Made by a program: the position numbers and the translations under genes
Part shown: positions 25,060 through 37,300 of the stretch, in pieces
Layout: each line of letters begins with the position of its first letter
Position numbering within the stretch: the first letter of the stretch is position 1
The notes under the pieces: model-generated
Told to the model about the DNA's origin: nothing
What the model saw: only the letters and a program-made list of their open reading frames with translations
Database searches by the model: none
Assembly: GCA_916048095.2 (NCBI GenBank)
Contig: OU696576.1
Coordinates: 829,001 to 893,000, forward strand
Length of the DNA stretch: 64,000 bases
Source: Sacculina carcini
Taxonomy: Eukaryota > Arthropoda > Thecostraca > Sacculinidae
Direction of reading: 5' to 3'

Positions 25060-25704
25060 ATGAAACTTCACGAGCGCAACTTGCTAGCGCTGGCTGCCAG
25101 CGGACACTGCGTCGATCGGCAGGGATTTCTGTATATGCGGCCGGGCGGCATGGGCGGCAGTTGCGAACCAAGTCGACTGATGCAGCGACGCTGGCTGGTA
25201 CTGCACGGCAATCTGCTGTTCTACTTTGAGCGGCGACAGGACCGCGAGCCGCTGGGCGTCATCGTGCTGGAGGACTGCTGCGTCGAGTTGTCGTGTCCCG
25301 ACGGAGCGGCGGTCACGGCGACGGAGCATTGTTTCCACATCCGTTATGCGGCGGGGGAGATGGGCCGGTCGTGTCAGCTGCGTGCCGACACGCACGAGCT
25401 GATGGAAGCGTGGATTCGCTCGCTGTCCACCGCCAGTCACACGTATATGCGTCTACTGGTGTGTGAGCTGCGTAGACAAGTGACTGAACTAACTGACGCT
25501 GCCAATACAATGCCGGCGCAGCGAGCACGAGGGCCGGCGCGTCTCAATCCGTTCCATCGCAGCGTGGCGCCGCTGTGTGCCGACGCGCCGGCGACGTTCG
25601 CCACGTTGCACGAGGAATTGGGGCGAGTGATCCGCTACGACCGAGATAATTGGAGGTTGGACAGACGACAAGACGCCCCACTCGGCAACCTCATACAACT
25701 GTGA
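25060..25704 (+). CDS. PHETA1/2-like: Sesquipedalian-like PH-domain protein (PHETA family)
   Basis: 214 codons. Family members (Sesquipedalian, FAM109) are endosomal adaptors that bind the phosphatases OCRL and INPP5B and act in endosome-to-Golgi or recycling traffic. The start MKLHERNLLALAASG is the family's characteristic N-terminus. A PH domain spans about residues 18-125: GFLYMRPGG, RRWLVLHGNLLFYFERR, then the closing helix around EAWIRSLSTASHTYMRLLV. Near the C-terminus TFATLHEELGRVI (about 179-191) fits the F&H motif used to bind OCRL. An in-frame ATG at 25021 would add 13 residues, but the conserved N-terminus begins at 25060. The CDS is uninterrupted, as in vertebrates. It is GC-rich like the capping enzyme and converges on the UBR gene. 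Confidence 0.9.
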   Translation: MKLHERNLLALAASGHCVDRQGFLYMRPGGMGGSCEPSRLMQRRWLVLHGNLLFYFERRQDREPLGVIVLEDCCVELSCPDGAAVTATEHCFHIRYAAGEMGRSCQLRADTHELMEAWIRSLSTASHTYMRLLVCELRRQVTELTDAANTMPAQRARGPARLNPFHRSVAPLCADAPATFATLHEELGRVIRYDRDNWRLDRRQDAPLGNLIQL

Positions 25705-27217
25705 TTCAATGCGGAGCGTGCGCGCTTGAGGTGTCCGGCGGTCGCATGGGGGACATAACGATTGTGGCTTACTATGCGAGAAATATTGCTGCTCGTCTGC
25801 TTATACTGAAATATCACAAATTTATCACAAACTACTGTGCAAGCTCGTATTCCATTGCTGCGTCGCATTTTCTCGTCACGTCTGCGTCACGTTTTCTCGC
25901 TGTTGCTGAAGGATTTGCTACGTTTTCCGTAGGATTTGTACGTATTCCATTGCTACGTTTTCTCGCTGTTGCTGAAGGATTTACGCTGTGATCAAGTTTG
26001 TTATGCATGAACGTGTTATAGTGTGTGACAATGTGGGTGTATGGTTGCACGTGTATTTGTGTACACCTTGTTTATTTGTGTACCTGTTTGGCGTTTTGCC
26101 AAAACCCCGGTCACAACATTCTCTGTTGAGCCGTGTGATCTTGGATACAAACTAACTGTGTTTAAACTAACTGCTTGCTGCGTTAATTGAATCACAGGAA
26201 AATCATTTTGAAATTCCACTGATAATGCTAGAATCAGCAGTTTCTCAAAATGTGGACATAATTTGTCTGTTTCCTCGGAAAACCCATGGTGATCGCGCAC
26301 GCATTCCTGGTCTATGAACTAACAAGGAACATGCCGACTGAAACTGGATATCTCTTTTGTAAAGGTATATTTTGTTGATCTATATTTGGGAGAGGTGGCA
26401 TGGAAGAGACGCATGGCTCACCGTCTGACGTCACCAACAAGCGGCAAACGTCGATGAATTCGGCTGGCATTAGACAAACATAATATTCGATATTTTCGCG
26501 CAAATCAGCGTGGCCTCGCGTGCCGATTGAGTCGCCGAGCAAACGGGCAAGAAAACAGTCCCATTAAACAATGACCTCACATACACACACACGCACGCGC
26601 ATACAGGCGCAATGACCAGGTAACTCAACACATCGCATATACCGCCCATGGACAAGAGTGTGTATGTGCGTATGTGTGTGGTTTAACTTAATTATACACG
26701 AAACACACACACATATATATACATATGTAGAAAACATTTTCTGGCACAATAACCAAACCATCTACACAAATCTAAACCACAAGGGACAACCTATTAATCG
26801 CAAGCAAACACGCACACACACACACACAAACACACACCCCGAATCACACCAACATCGCCACTTTTATGTATCACAATTGTGAGTGAAACTCGCTCGCTGT
26901 TTGCCTACACGCCAATACGCCGCGAAAACAACCCCGACCCAGCACAATAACCTTCAGCGCTGAGGTAGCAAGTTAAACAACATTATTCTAACACACACAC
27001 ACATATGCATAGAAATACACACAGAATAGTTGGCGTGTGCAGTGATGGTTGCAGCGTTAAAAACACAACCTCATACGCCTAATGATATTCGCAATCCATC
27101 AACCACCTTGCTATCAACTTTCACTGCAAACACGCCATGGGAATTGAGCGCACACAAGATCACTCAGTTCGCCAAAGTGTGTGTGTGTGTGTGCCACGAA
27201 GCGGTGTCAGATGGTCG
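25705..27217. other. Convergent intergenic spacer
   Basis: It separates the 3' ends of PHETA (plus) and the UBR gene (minus). It contains a ~30-bp direct repeat (CTACGTTTTCTCGCTGTTGCTGAAGG-like, at about 25880-25915 and 25952-25982), several short (CA)n runs, and a coding-like minus-strand block at 26431-26552 described separately. I did not find a convincing polyadenylation signal for either gene. Confidence 0.4.
26431..26552 (-). CDS. Unassigned coding-like block
   Basis: One minus-strand frame reads LLGDSIGTRGHADLRENI followed by EYYVCLMPAEFIDVCRLL, then TTGTTG before GTGACG, or a few codons later GACG before GTGAGC, both plausible donors. The peptide has the look of real globular protein rather than repeat translation. 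I cannot name its family and found no partner exon. It could be a gene fragment or an exon of an unrecognised gene nested here. Confidence 0.3.
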
Positions 27218-27411
27218 CTAGAGATTTTGCCAGTCGGTTTGGCTGAACGAGTCTTCCATCTGGCGCGTGACTTCCTCGGCGATCGCGTGAGACATCCACA
27301 ACACGTTGAGTCGCTCGTACTGCGGCCGCCACAGTGTCAGTGGGTTGCCACGCTGTAGACCCTGGTCCACCTCGCCAAACTTGTCCACGTACGGCGGCAC
27401 AAATATCGCGC
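27218..27411 (-). CDS. UBR2-like: UBR2-like exon 27 (last, with stop)
   Basis: The acceptor is TGTGTGTCAG at the edge of a (CA)n tract and entry is in phase 1. It encodes [20 protein letters not shown] and the family's C-terminus [10 protein letters not shown], followed by TAG at 27218-27220. Confidence 0.93.
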
Positions 27412-28306
27412 CTGACACACACACACACACACACACACACACATTTGCATTTATTAAGCCATTTATATAGAGAGCGCAATTCACACACATTACATCTCGA
27501 ATGCGCATGACACAAACACGCACACACACACACACTGGATGAAATTAACACAGCTAAATATGGGAGAAACATACACATTCACCAGATCCAAGCAGTATAT
27601 GCACCTCACAACGCGGACAATCAGGAGAATTACACCGTTGAAAGGCGGAAATACAATACCAACACACACACACACAGCTTGGGCACGTACCGCGCACTTT
27701 ATTGACCAGTAGGTGGACGCGACATTCTCTGATACGCAGCATGGCCCCGACGCCGGCACCACAGTGAACCAGATGAGCGTTACAGGCGCCGACCTGTCCC
27801 ACCACCGAGTCAACCTGCACTTGACAACAATATGACTGCGAACACAACAACTGACCGCACGACACACACAGTGCTGGCACACGCGACTCTCCGTCACTGC
27901 TCGGACACGTGAAGTCAGACACCTGACACACACACACACACACACACACACGTGTTCTTCTAGTTTTGCGATGTTCTTGTTGTTTAGCGAAATGATGTTC
28001 ACATTGTAATATTTCTCATGTCCATTAAGGAGCCTATGCTCGATGGACATTTGTCATATTTTCATTTATCTCCTTTTGTTATCATTGAAGTGATTGTTTG
28101 TGTATGACAATAAATACAAATCTACACACACACACACACGTGTAATTGTGTTCAAGTACAGTTCGAAAGTAACGGTTAGTAGTATGGTAGCACGGTATGC
28201 TAAGTGATGGCTGGTACGAAAAATACCTGCCACAAATAGAAGTGAATACAAATGAAAGTCACTCGCTGAATGTATCTATATATATAAAAGAGATCCTCTG
28301 TGTGTC

Positions 28307-28344
<38 letters not shown>

Positions 28345-31300
28345 CGACCCTCCTTGGTCCATTTTCTATCAGCTATTATTCGGCCACCACTCAGCCTACC
28401 CGCTAACAATTTATACCATCACGTTGGAAATTTTCTTGTCTACACTTTAGATTAAATTTTAAATTTCAAAAATGAAATCAAAAAACGTTATAGCGGTGAA
28501 AAGACAAAATGAACCCTGAAAAATGCGAAAATTGTGGTCAATGCTCTGCCATCTACTCCTCATAAACCAGAAATGGTACAGCCAAACAGATTATACCACT
28601 GTGTAGAAAATTTTCTGCTCTACAAGATAGGTTATAATTCATATCCAAAAATAGAACATAAAAGATGTAAACATGACAAAATTTCAATCTATATTCAAAA
28701 TTATATTTATACTCCACGCGTCCGATTTTCTATACTTTTTTCTCTATGTATCAAAAACTAATTATCACACAACTAAATAAATAATACCATCATGCTGGGA
28801 ATTTTGTTTTCTACAGCACAATATAAATTTTAATTTTCCAGAGCGTATTAAGAAAAAGTTACGGCGGTGTGAAGTCAAAATGACAAAGTCAAAAAGGCAC
28901 TGAAAAACGCGAATATTTTGGTCAATATTCCGCTATCTATTCCTCTTAAACCAGCAGAGTTACAGTTATAAAAATTATACTATTGTGTAGAAAATTTTGT
29001 GTTCTACAAGAAACGCTATAATTTATACCCACAAATGATACAAAAAACGTGTAAAATTGGCAAAATTCTCAAATACATCCAAAATTACACTTGAACACCG
29101 TGCGACTAAAATTAATTCATTTTTCTACCTATTTCTCAAGAACTATTTGTTACACATAAAAATAAATTATACCATTGTGCTGGAAAGTTTGTTTTCTACA
29201 ATACCGTATAATTCTTAATTTTCCAAAGTGTATCTGAAGGAAGTTACGGAGGTGTAAAGTCAAATGGACATATTGCCAATTTGACAGCTATTATGCGCAC
29301 TTGCGATTACACAGGAATATACTACTGTGTAGAGAATTTTGTGTTCTACAAAAAAATGTATAATTTATACCCACAAATGATACAAAAAACGTGTAAAATT
29401 GGCAAAATTATCAAATACATCCAAAATTACACTTGAACACCGGGTGACTAAAATTAATTCATTTTTCTACCCATTTCTCAGGAACTATTTGTCATACATT
29501 AAAATTAATTATACCATCGTGCTAGAAATTTTGTTTTCTACAATACGGTATAATTTTTAATTTTCCAAAGTGTATCTGAAGGAAGTTACGGCGGTGTAAA
29601 GTCAAAAGCACATATTACCAATTTGACAGCTATTATGCGCACTTGCGATTACACAGGAATATACACCGATTAAATTTCACTGAAGCCCAATCACAATTAA
29701 GAATGCATCATATTAGCTCCAAGCATGGATGGTGTGGTTTTATTGGGTACAGTTCAATTAATGCTACACTATACTGAATATAAAGGCTTTATTGTCCTCA
29801 ATAACGTTCCGCACGACGGGCGGGTAAAATACTACTGGGAACAAAGTCAACTACTGAATTTTACTGTTTAATTTAATTGGTTTAATTTCAAGTTGCATAA
29901 GCTGAAGTTGCATAAGCTGTGTTGTAATATCATGCAATGCCAACTATATGCATATGCTGTTTTAGCGGAAGCATTAATCTGGAATTTTAGAGATGACAGA
30001 AAGTTTCATTGTTTTGATAGTGTTACACTTCTGAATTACTACAAACGAAGGACGGGTGTGAATTTGAGCAGTGTTGAGGGAAAAACATCGTCAATAATTA
30101 AAACAAGAATTTACAAGTTTGACTTTTCTGTTGGTCGTTTATCATCAATTTTCTTTTTGTTTGTTTCGTGTTTGAGTTCTGAATTATTCCGCACGACGGG
30201 CCGCTTTAAATATGAGGCGGGTTGTGGAAAAACATGTTTTCTAAATTGAAACATAAATTTTACATTTAGACTTTTATATAAGCTAAAACTTTCCTGTGGG
30301 TTTGTTTTTCTTTTTCAATTTGCACTAATTTTTTATGAATTGAATATTAATTATATTTTATGAACTGTTCCGCACGACGGGCGAATTAAATGTATCTATA
30401 AAGAGTGGGTTTAAATGATAGCGAGGTATATGATATTTTGCTAGCAGTAAATATTCTAGCGATAAAAGTAGAATAGCAAATGATTTTGGAGAATGATGTG
30501 AACCTTTAAATATATTTTGCGATCTGATGATATATGTATTACGAATAATACGTAGCAGAATATAGATTGCATAATATAATATCGGCTGTAATATCAAGGG
30601 CTTTAATATCGGTGTAATCCAAAAAATAACAACTGTATGAATATGATGCATTAGTGGAAGCATTAACCGGGAATTATGAGATAATATGATAATGGTGTAT
30701 AATTATATCGCATTATGCAACAAATGTGAATTTAGCTGCCTTACAGTTTGGTTCCGATACTATATTGGCGGGTTGAGAGATAAGTATTTGTGGGCCGCGT
30801 GTTTGGGACCCCTGTGGTAGATAATCTCAGTCTTCTGATTACAAATTATGATCGCATCAGTATATTTTGTGATCACAAACTAATAATTTAAATCACCTCA
30901 GACTAGGCTGAGTGCGGTCAAGATTGGATTGTTGGGCTGGGTTGGGTAGGTTTGACTCAGGTTATATTGGGTTTTAATGATAGCGGAAAATATATGAATT
31001 TTAGCAATATTTATAAATTTTAGCAAATTTTGACTCAGGCGGACTGAGGGGAAATATTTTGTCGAAATAAAAATAATTAAACTTATAATTTTCAATTGAT
31101 TAATATTTTTATGAGTGTACCCTATTTCATTTTTATTTTTCCATATTTTTTTATGAATTGAATATGAATTTCATGTTATGAATTGCTCCGCACAACGGGC
31201 GGGTTTTAATGCTATATATATACATAAAGAAGAAATTATCTGTCTGTCTGTGTATGTATGCTTGAATATGAGGTGACATTATTGCGCTGGTTCATGGTTC

Positions 31301-34300
31301 GCTGGTTCAATGATCAGGGGCTTGAAACGCAAACGAAGCGATGGCTCATTTTTATTAAATAAAAATGTCCCGCGGGCAGCAATAAAACGTTCAATTTCAA
31401 CGTATACAATGAATTAATATACAAAACTAATGGATTTGACTTCAAGAATCAGAACGGATGGTGCTCGAATTCTGAATTATTCCTCATGTCGGGCGGGTTT
31501 AAATATGAGGCGGGTTGAGTGAAAATATTTTGTCAAAATAAAATTAAAAATAATGAAATTTAGACTTTTTAATTGATTAAGGTCTTCATGAGTTTGCCTT
31601 ATTTATTTTTAATTTGCAATATTTTTATGAATTGTTCCGCACAACGGGCGGGTTTTAATGCTTCAATGTTTGAATGCTATATATATACATAAAGAAGAAA
31701 TTATCTGTCTGTCTGTGTATGTATGCTTGAATATGAGGTGACATAATTGCGCTGGTTCATGGTTCGCTGGTTCAATGATCAGGGGCTTGAAACGCAAACG
31801 AAGCGATGGCTCATTTTTATTAAATAAAAATGTCCCGCGGGCAGCAATAAAACGTTCAATTTCACCGTATAGAATGAATTCATATACAAAACTAATGGAT
31901 TTGACTTCAAGAACCAGAACGGATGGTGTTCGAGTTCTGAATTATTCCTCACGTCGGGCGGGTTTAAATATGAGGCGGGTTGAGTGAAAATATTTTGTCA
32001 AAATAAAATTAAAAATAATGAAATTTAGACTTTTTAATTGATTAAGGTCTTCATGAGTTTGCCTTATTTATTTTTAGCTTGCAATATTTTTATGAATTGT
32101 TCCGCACAACGGGCGGGTTTTAATGCTAGTATATATATAAAAGAGATCCTCTGTGTGTGTGTGTGTCTGTCTGTGTGTCCCACCCTCCTTGGTTCATTTT
32201 CTATCAGCTACTACTCGGCCACCACTTGGCGTACCCGCTAGCAATTTATACCATCACGTTGGAAATTTTCTTGTCTACACGATATGCTGAGCTTTAATTT
32301 TTAAAAATAAAATCAAAAAAAGTTATAGCGGTGGAAAGACAAAATGAACCCTGAAGAATGCGAAAATTTTGGTCAATATTCTGCCATCGAGTCCTCCTAA
32401 ACCAGAAATGGTACAACAATACAGATTATACCACTGTGTAGAGAATTTTGTGTTCCAGAAGATAGGCTATAGTTCATATCCAAAAATTAAATATAGAAGA
32501 TGTAAAAATGACAAAATTTAAATCTACATTCAAAATTATATTTAAACTCCGGGCGTCCGATTTTCTTTACTTTTTTCTCTATTTCTTAACAACTAACTAT
32601 GACACATCTAAATAAATTATACCATCATGCTGGGAATTTCGTTTTCTACAGCACGGTATACATAATAATTTTACAAAGTGTATTTAAAAAAAGTTACGGC
32701 TGTGTGAAGTCAAAATGACAAAGTTAAAAAGGCAAAATTAGCACTGAAAACCGTGAATATTTTGGTCAATATTCTGCCATCTGCTCCTCATGAACCAGCA
32801 ATGGTAAAGCTATAAAAAATATACCATTGTGTAGATAATTTTGTGTTCTACAAGATAAGCTATAATTTATACGCACAAATGATACAGAAACCGAGTAAAA
32901 TTGGCAAATCCAACATACATCCAATACATCCAACATTTCACTTGAACACCGGGCGACTAAAATTAATTCATTTTTCTACCTATTTCTCAATAACTATTAG
33001 TTACACATTAAAATAAAGTATACCATCGTGCTAGAAATTTTGTTTTCTACAATGCGTTATAATTTTTAATTTTCCAAAGTGTACCTAAAGGAAGTTACCG
33101 CGGTGTAAATTCAAAAGGACATATTGCCAAATTGACAGCTATTATGCGCACTTGCGATTACACAGGAATATACACTGATTAAATTTCACTGAAGCCCAAT
33201 CACAATTAAGAATGCATTATATTAGCTCCAAGCATGGATGGTGTGGTTTTATTGCGTACAGTTTAATTAATGCTACACTATACTGAATATAAAGGCTTTA
33301 TTGTCCTCAATATTTACACATGAATTGTTCCGCACGACGGGCGGGTAAAATGCTACTGGGAACAAAGTAAACTACATAATTTAACTGTGTAATTTAATTA
33401 GTTTAATTTCAAGTTGCATAAGCATAAGTTGCATAAGGATATGGGTTGCAATATCATGTAATGCCAACTATATGCATATGCTGTTTTAGCGGAATCATAA
33501 ATCTGGAATTATAGAGATGCCAGCAAGTTTTTTTGATAGTGTCACACTTATGACACTTAGACACTTCATTGTTTTGATAGTGTTATACAGTTCTGAATTA
33601 CTACACACGAAGGACGGGTATAAATTTGAGCAGTGTTGAGGGAAAAAACTCACAATAATTAACACAAGAATTTACAAATTTAGATTTTTCTATTGGATAT
33701 GCTTTTTGCTATTTGATTCATTATATTTTATTTATTGTTCCGCACGACGGGCGGGTTTAAATTTGAGGCTGTTCGAGGGAAAATATTTTGCCACATCTAA
33801 AATAAAAACATTCATATTTATACTTTTCTATTGAATAAGACTATATATGGGTTTACTTTTTCTTTTTAAATTTCTAATCGTTTTTTATTAATTCAATATT
33901 TATTTTACTTTATTAATTGTTCTGCACAACGGGCGGGTTTTAATGCTAGATGGTGATGTTGAGTTATACATATATTTCGGAAACATTATGATGAAAAAGT
34001 TTAGTCATTTTTCATTGTTTCGTGTCTGAGTTTTGAAATATTCAGCACGACGGGCAGGTTTAAATAAGAGGCGGTTAAGGCAAACTATTTTGTCAAAATA
34101 ATATAAAATATATAAATTTTGATTTTTTATGGGTTTACTCTTTTCTTTTTTAATTCATATTCATTTTCCCTTATGAATTGAATATAAATTTAATAGTATG
34201 AACTGTTTCGCACGACGGGCGGGTTTACATGCTAGAATTTTCATTGTTTTGTACGTGTTAGTTTTTTGCATTATTCCGCACGACGGGCAGGTTCAAATAT

Positions 34301-37300
34301 GAAATGGATTAAGGGATAATATTTTGTCAAACTTAAAATTAAAATACTCACATTTAGAGTTTTCATTGGTGAACGTATTTACAAGTTACATTTTTTGCTT
34401 TTCAATTTGTATTCAGTTTATTTTATGGATTGAATATGCATTATATTTTATGAATTGTTCAGCACGACGGGCGGGTTTAAATATGAGGCGGGTTAAAGGA
34501 AAATATGATGTCAAAATAAAAATAAAAATAATTAGATTTAGACTTTTCAATTGAGTAAGATTTTAATGAGTATATCTGTTTTCTTTTTTAATTTGCAATA
34601 TGTTTATGAATTAAATATGAATTTCATTTTAGGAATTGCTCCGCAGAACTGGCGGGTTTCAATGCTAGACGGTGATGTTAAGTTATAAAAATATTTTGGA
34701 AATATTATGATGAAAAAGTGTAGTCATTTTTCATTGTTTCGTGTCTGAGTTCTGAATTATTCAGCACGACGCGCATGTATAAATATGAGGCGGTTTAGGC
34801 TAACTATTTTGTGAAAATAATTATGAAAATATAGAAATTTAGACTTTTTTATGGGTTTACCCTACTCTTTTTTAATTCATATTCCCTTTCTCTTATGAAT
34901 TGAACACAAATTTAATAGTATGAACTGTTTCGCACTACGGGCGGGTTTACATGCTAGAATTTTCATTGTTTGTTACGTGTTTGTGTTCTGAATTATTCCG
35001 CACAATGGGTGGGTTTATATATGAGGCGGGTTGAGGGAAAATATTATGTCAAAATAAAGATAAAAATATTCACACTTGGACTTTTCTATTGAGTAAGACA
35101 CTTATGAGTTGTCATTTTTCTTTTTTAATTTGAAATATTTTTTATGAATATCCATTTATATAAATATTAATTTGATTTTATGAATTCCTCCGCACAACGG
35201 GCGGGTTTTAATGCTAGTATGCAATAAGAACAAAACAACAAAAACTCGTAATTATACTTGCACACATGTGTGTGCGTGTGTACTCACATATTTGTAGCTA
35301 CAAGAAATGAGCTTAGCTCGAGCTGAGCTGTCTCCTTGTCAATATACAGCATTATCCAGCCTCTCTTTGAATTTCCCAATACACTCTACGCTCACTATTT
35401 GTGCACTCAAGCCGTTCCATGCGTCCACACAAACTACTAGGCAAGCTGAACAATGTCACATTTCTAACACACCTCGTCTTTTTCAGTTTACTGTCATGTC
35501 CTCTTCTATCTGATCCATCCCACACTAAGCAATCCTCTCTGTCAATCTTCTCCATTACGATCTTATTTTTATACACGTTGATCAAGTCATCTCTCAATCT
35601 CCTCTTCTCCAGAGTCGACAGACAAAGTCTAGCTAATATTTCCTCATAGCTCAATTCCTTCAGCTCTTCCACCATCCTTGTGGCCACTCTCTGTATTCTC
35701 TCAAGCTTCGTTTTGTCTTTTTGTCTTATGTGGAGACCACACCACAGCTGCATACTCTAACTTCGCTCTTATAATATAAACAATAATCTTAGCATAACGG
35801 CATGCAAATAGTTAAACGCCAACCTCAGTCTTTTCAGTGACGCGTAGGCTACTGCAGCAATCCTGCCTATATGTTTCTCAGTCGAAAGTGTTTCTTCAAT
35901 AACAATTGCCAAATCTTTGTCCTCGGATACCATTTTCAATTCTTCGTTTCCCAATTTATACACCCTGGAAGGTCTTCTTTTGCCTCTACCTATTTCCATG
36001 ACATCACATTTATTGACATTGAATGACATCTCACATTTCACACTCCATCTTAATATACTATCTAATCATTTTGAAGTTCCTGGCAACTATCACAATTTAC
36101 AACCCTGTTTTGTATCTTGGCATCATCAGCGAACAAAGTAATATAACTTAATCCCTTCAACCATGTCATTTACATAAACCAGGAGCATGATGGGTCCCAA
36201 TACAGACCCTTGTAACACTCCTCTCTTCACTGGTCCCCACGCCGAAGATACTCCTTTAACCACAGTTCTCATTTATCTGTCGATCAGATAATCCTTCATC
36301 CACCCCAGTAGCTTTCCTTTGATTCCTCCCTCATGCTTCCACAAGAGCCTCCTGTGTGGTACATTGTCAAAAGCTTTCTTCAGGTGCAAATATATTGCGT
36401 CCACCCAACCATCTCTTTCTTGCACATCATCCACTACCCTTGAGTAAAAGCTCTGTGTATGTAAGAGTGTGTGTATGTTGTGTGTAAGTGTGTATGTGAG
36501 AGAGTGTGTGTGTGAGAGTGTGAGTGTGTGTGTGTGTGTGTGAGTGTGTGTGTGTAAGTGTGTATGTGAGAGAGAGTGTGTGTGACACCTGTGTAGATCA
36601 TATGAGTATTTTGATATTTTTGATTAAGATGATATTGTCTTATTGTTGAGCCATTTGGTGCTGTCGTCGTTGAATATGAAATGTGTGTTTGTTTGCGTGT
36701 TTCCATGGAGCACCTTGTTGATGAGCTCGCTAAAATCCTCGGGCAGAGAGACGAGAGTGTTGACTGTCAGCGGATATTCGAGCAGTCTGTGACGTTCACT
36801 ACACACACGCCGTCTCACCACAAACTCACTGTCACTACACCATCTAAAACACACACACACACACACAAACAAGCGTTAAACAACGCAAACTCAACACACT
36901 TTCTTCTTACCCCTTCTTGTATTGTTTGTTTTCGAATTGTACCATGTATTGCGGGCCATACAGTATGAACTGAACTGAAAACACGCGTCGTGTGATTTGG
37001 TTAAATCGAGTATCTAAAGAGATGAGATCGAAAAGATCGAGTTGTAATCTAAAGATAGTCAGTAAATGGAACATCAAAGAAACACACCAACACACACACA
37101 CACACACCTGATGACCAATTGTCGCACGGTGTTGTCTGTTGTGCCGGGATCATTGGTGGCAGCGAGCAGATCGGCGGCCGGCACGACACACAGCGAGCCG
37201 CGCAGTCCCAGATACTGCAACAACGGCCGCACACACGCCACGGTGCCGGCACTTGTCTGAAGTTCGGCAGGCGCCGTCACGCCAGTCAGATAGTGAAAAT

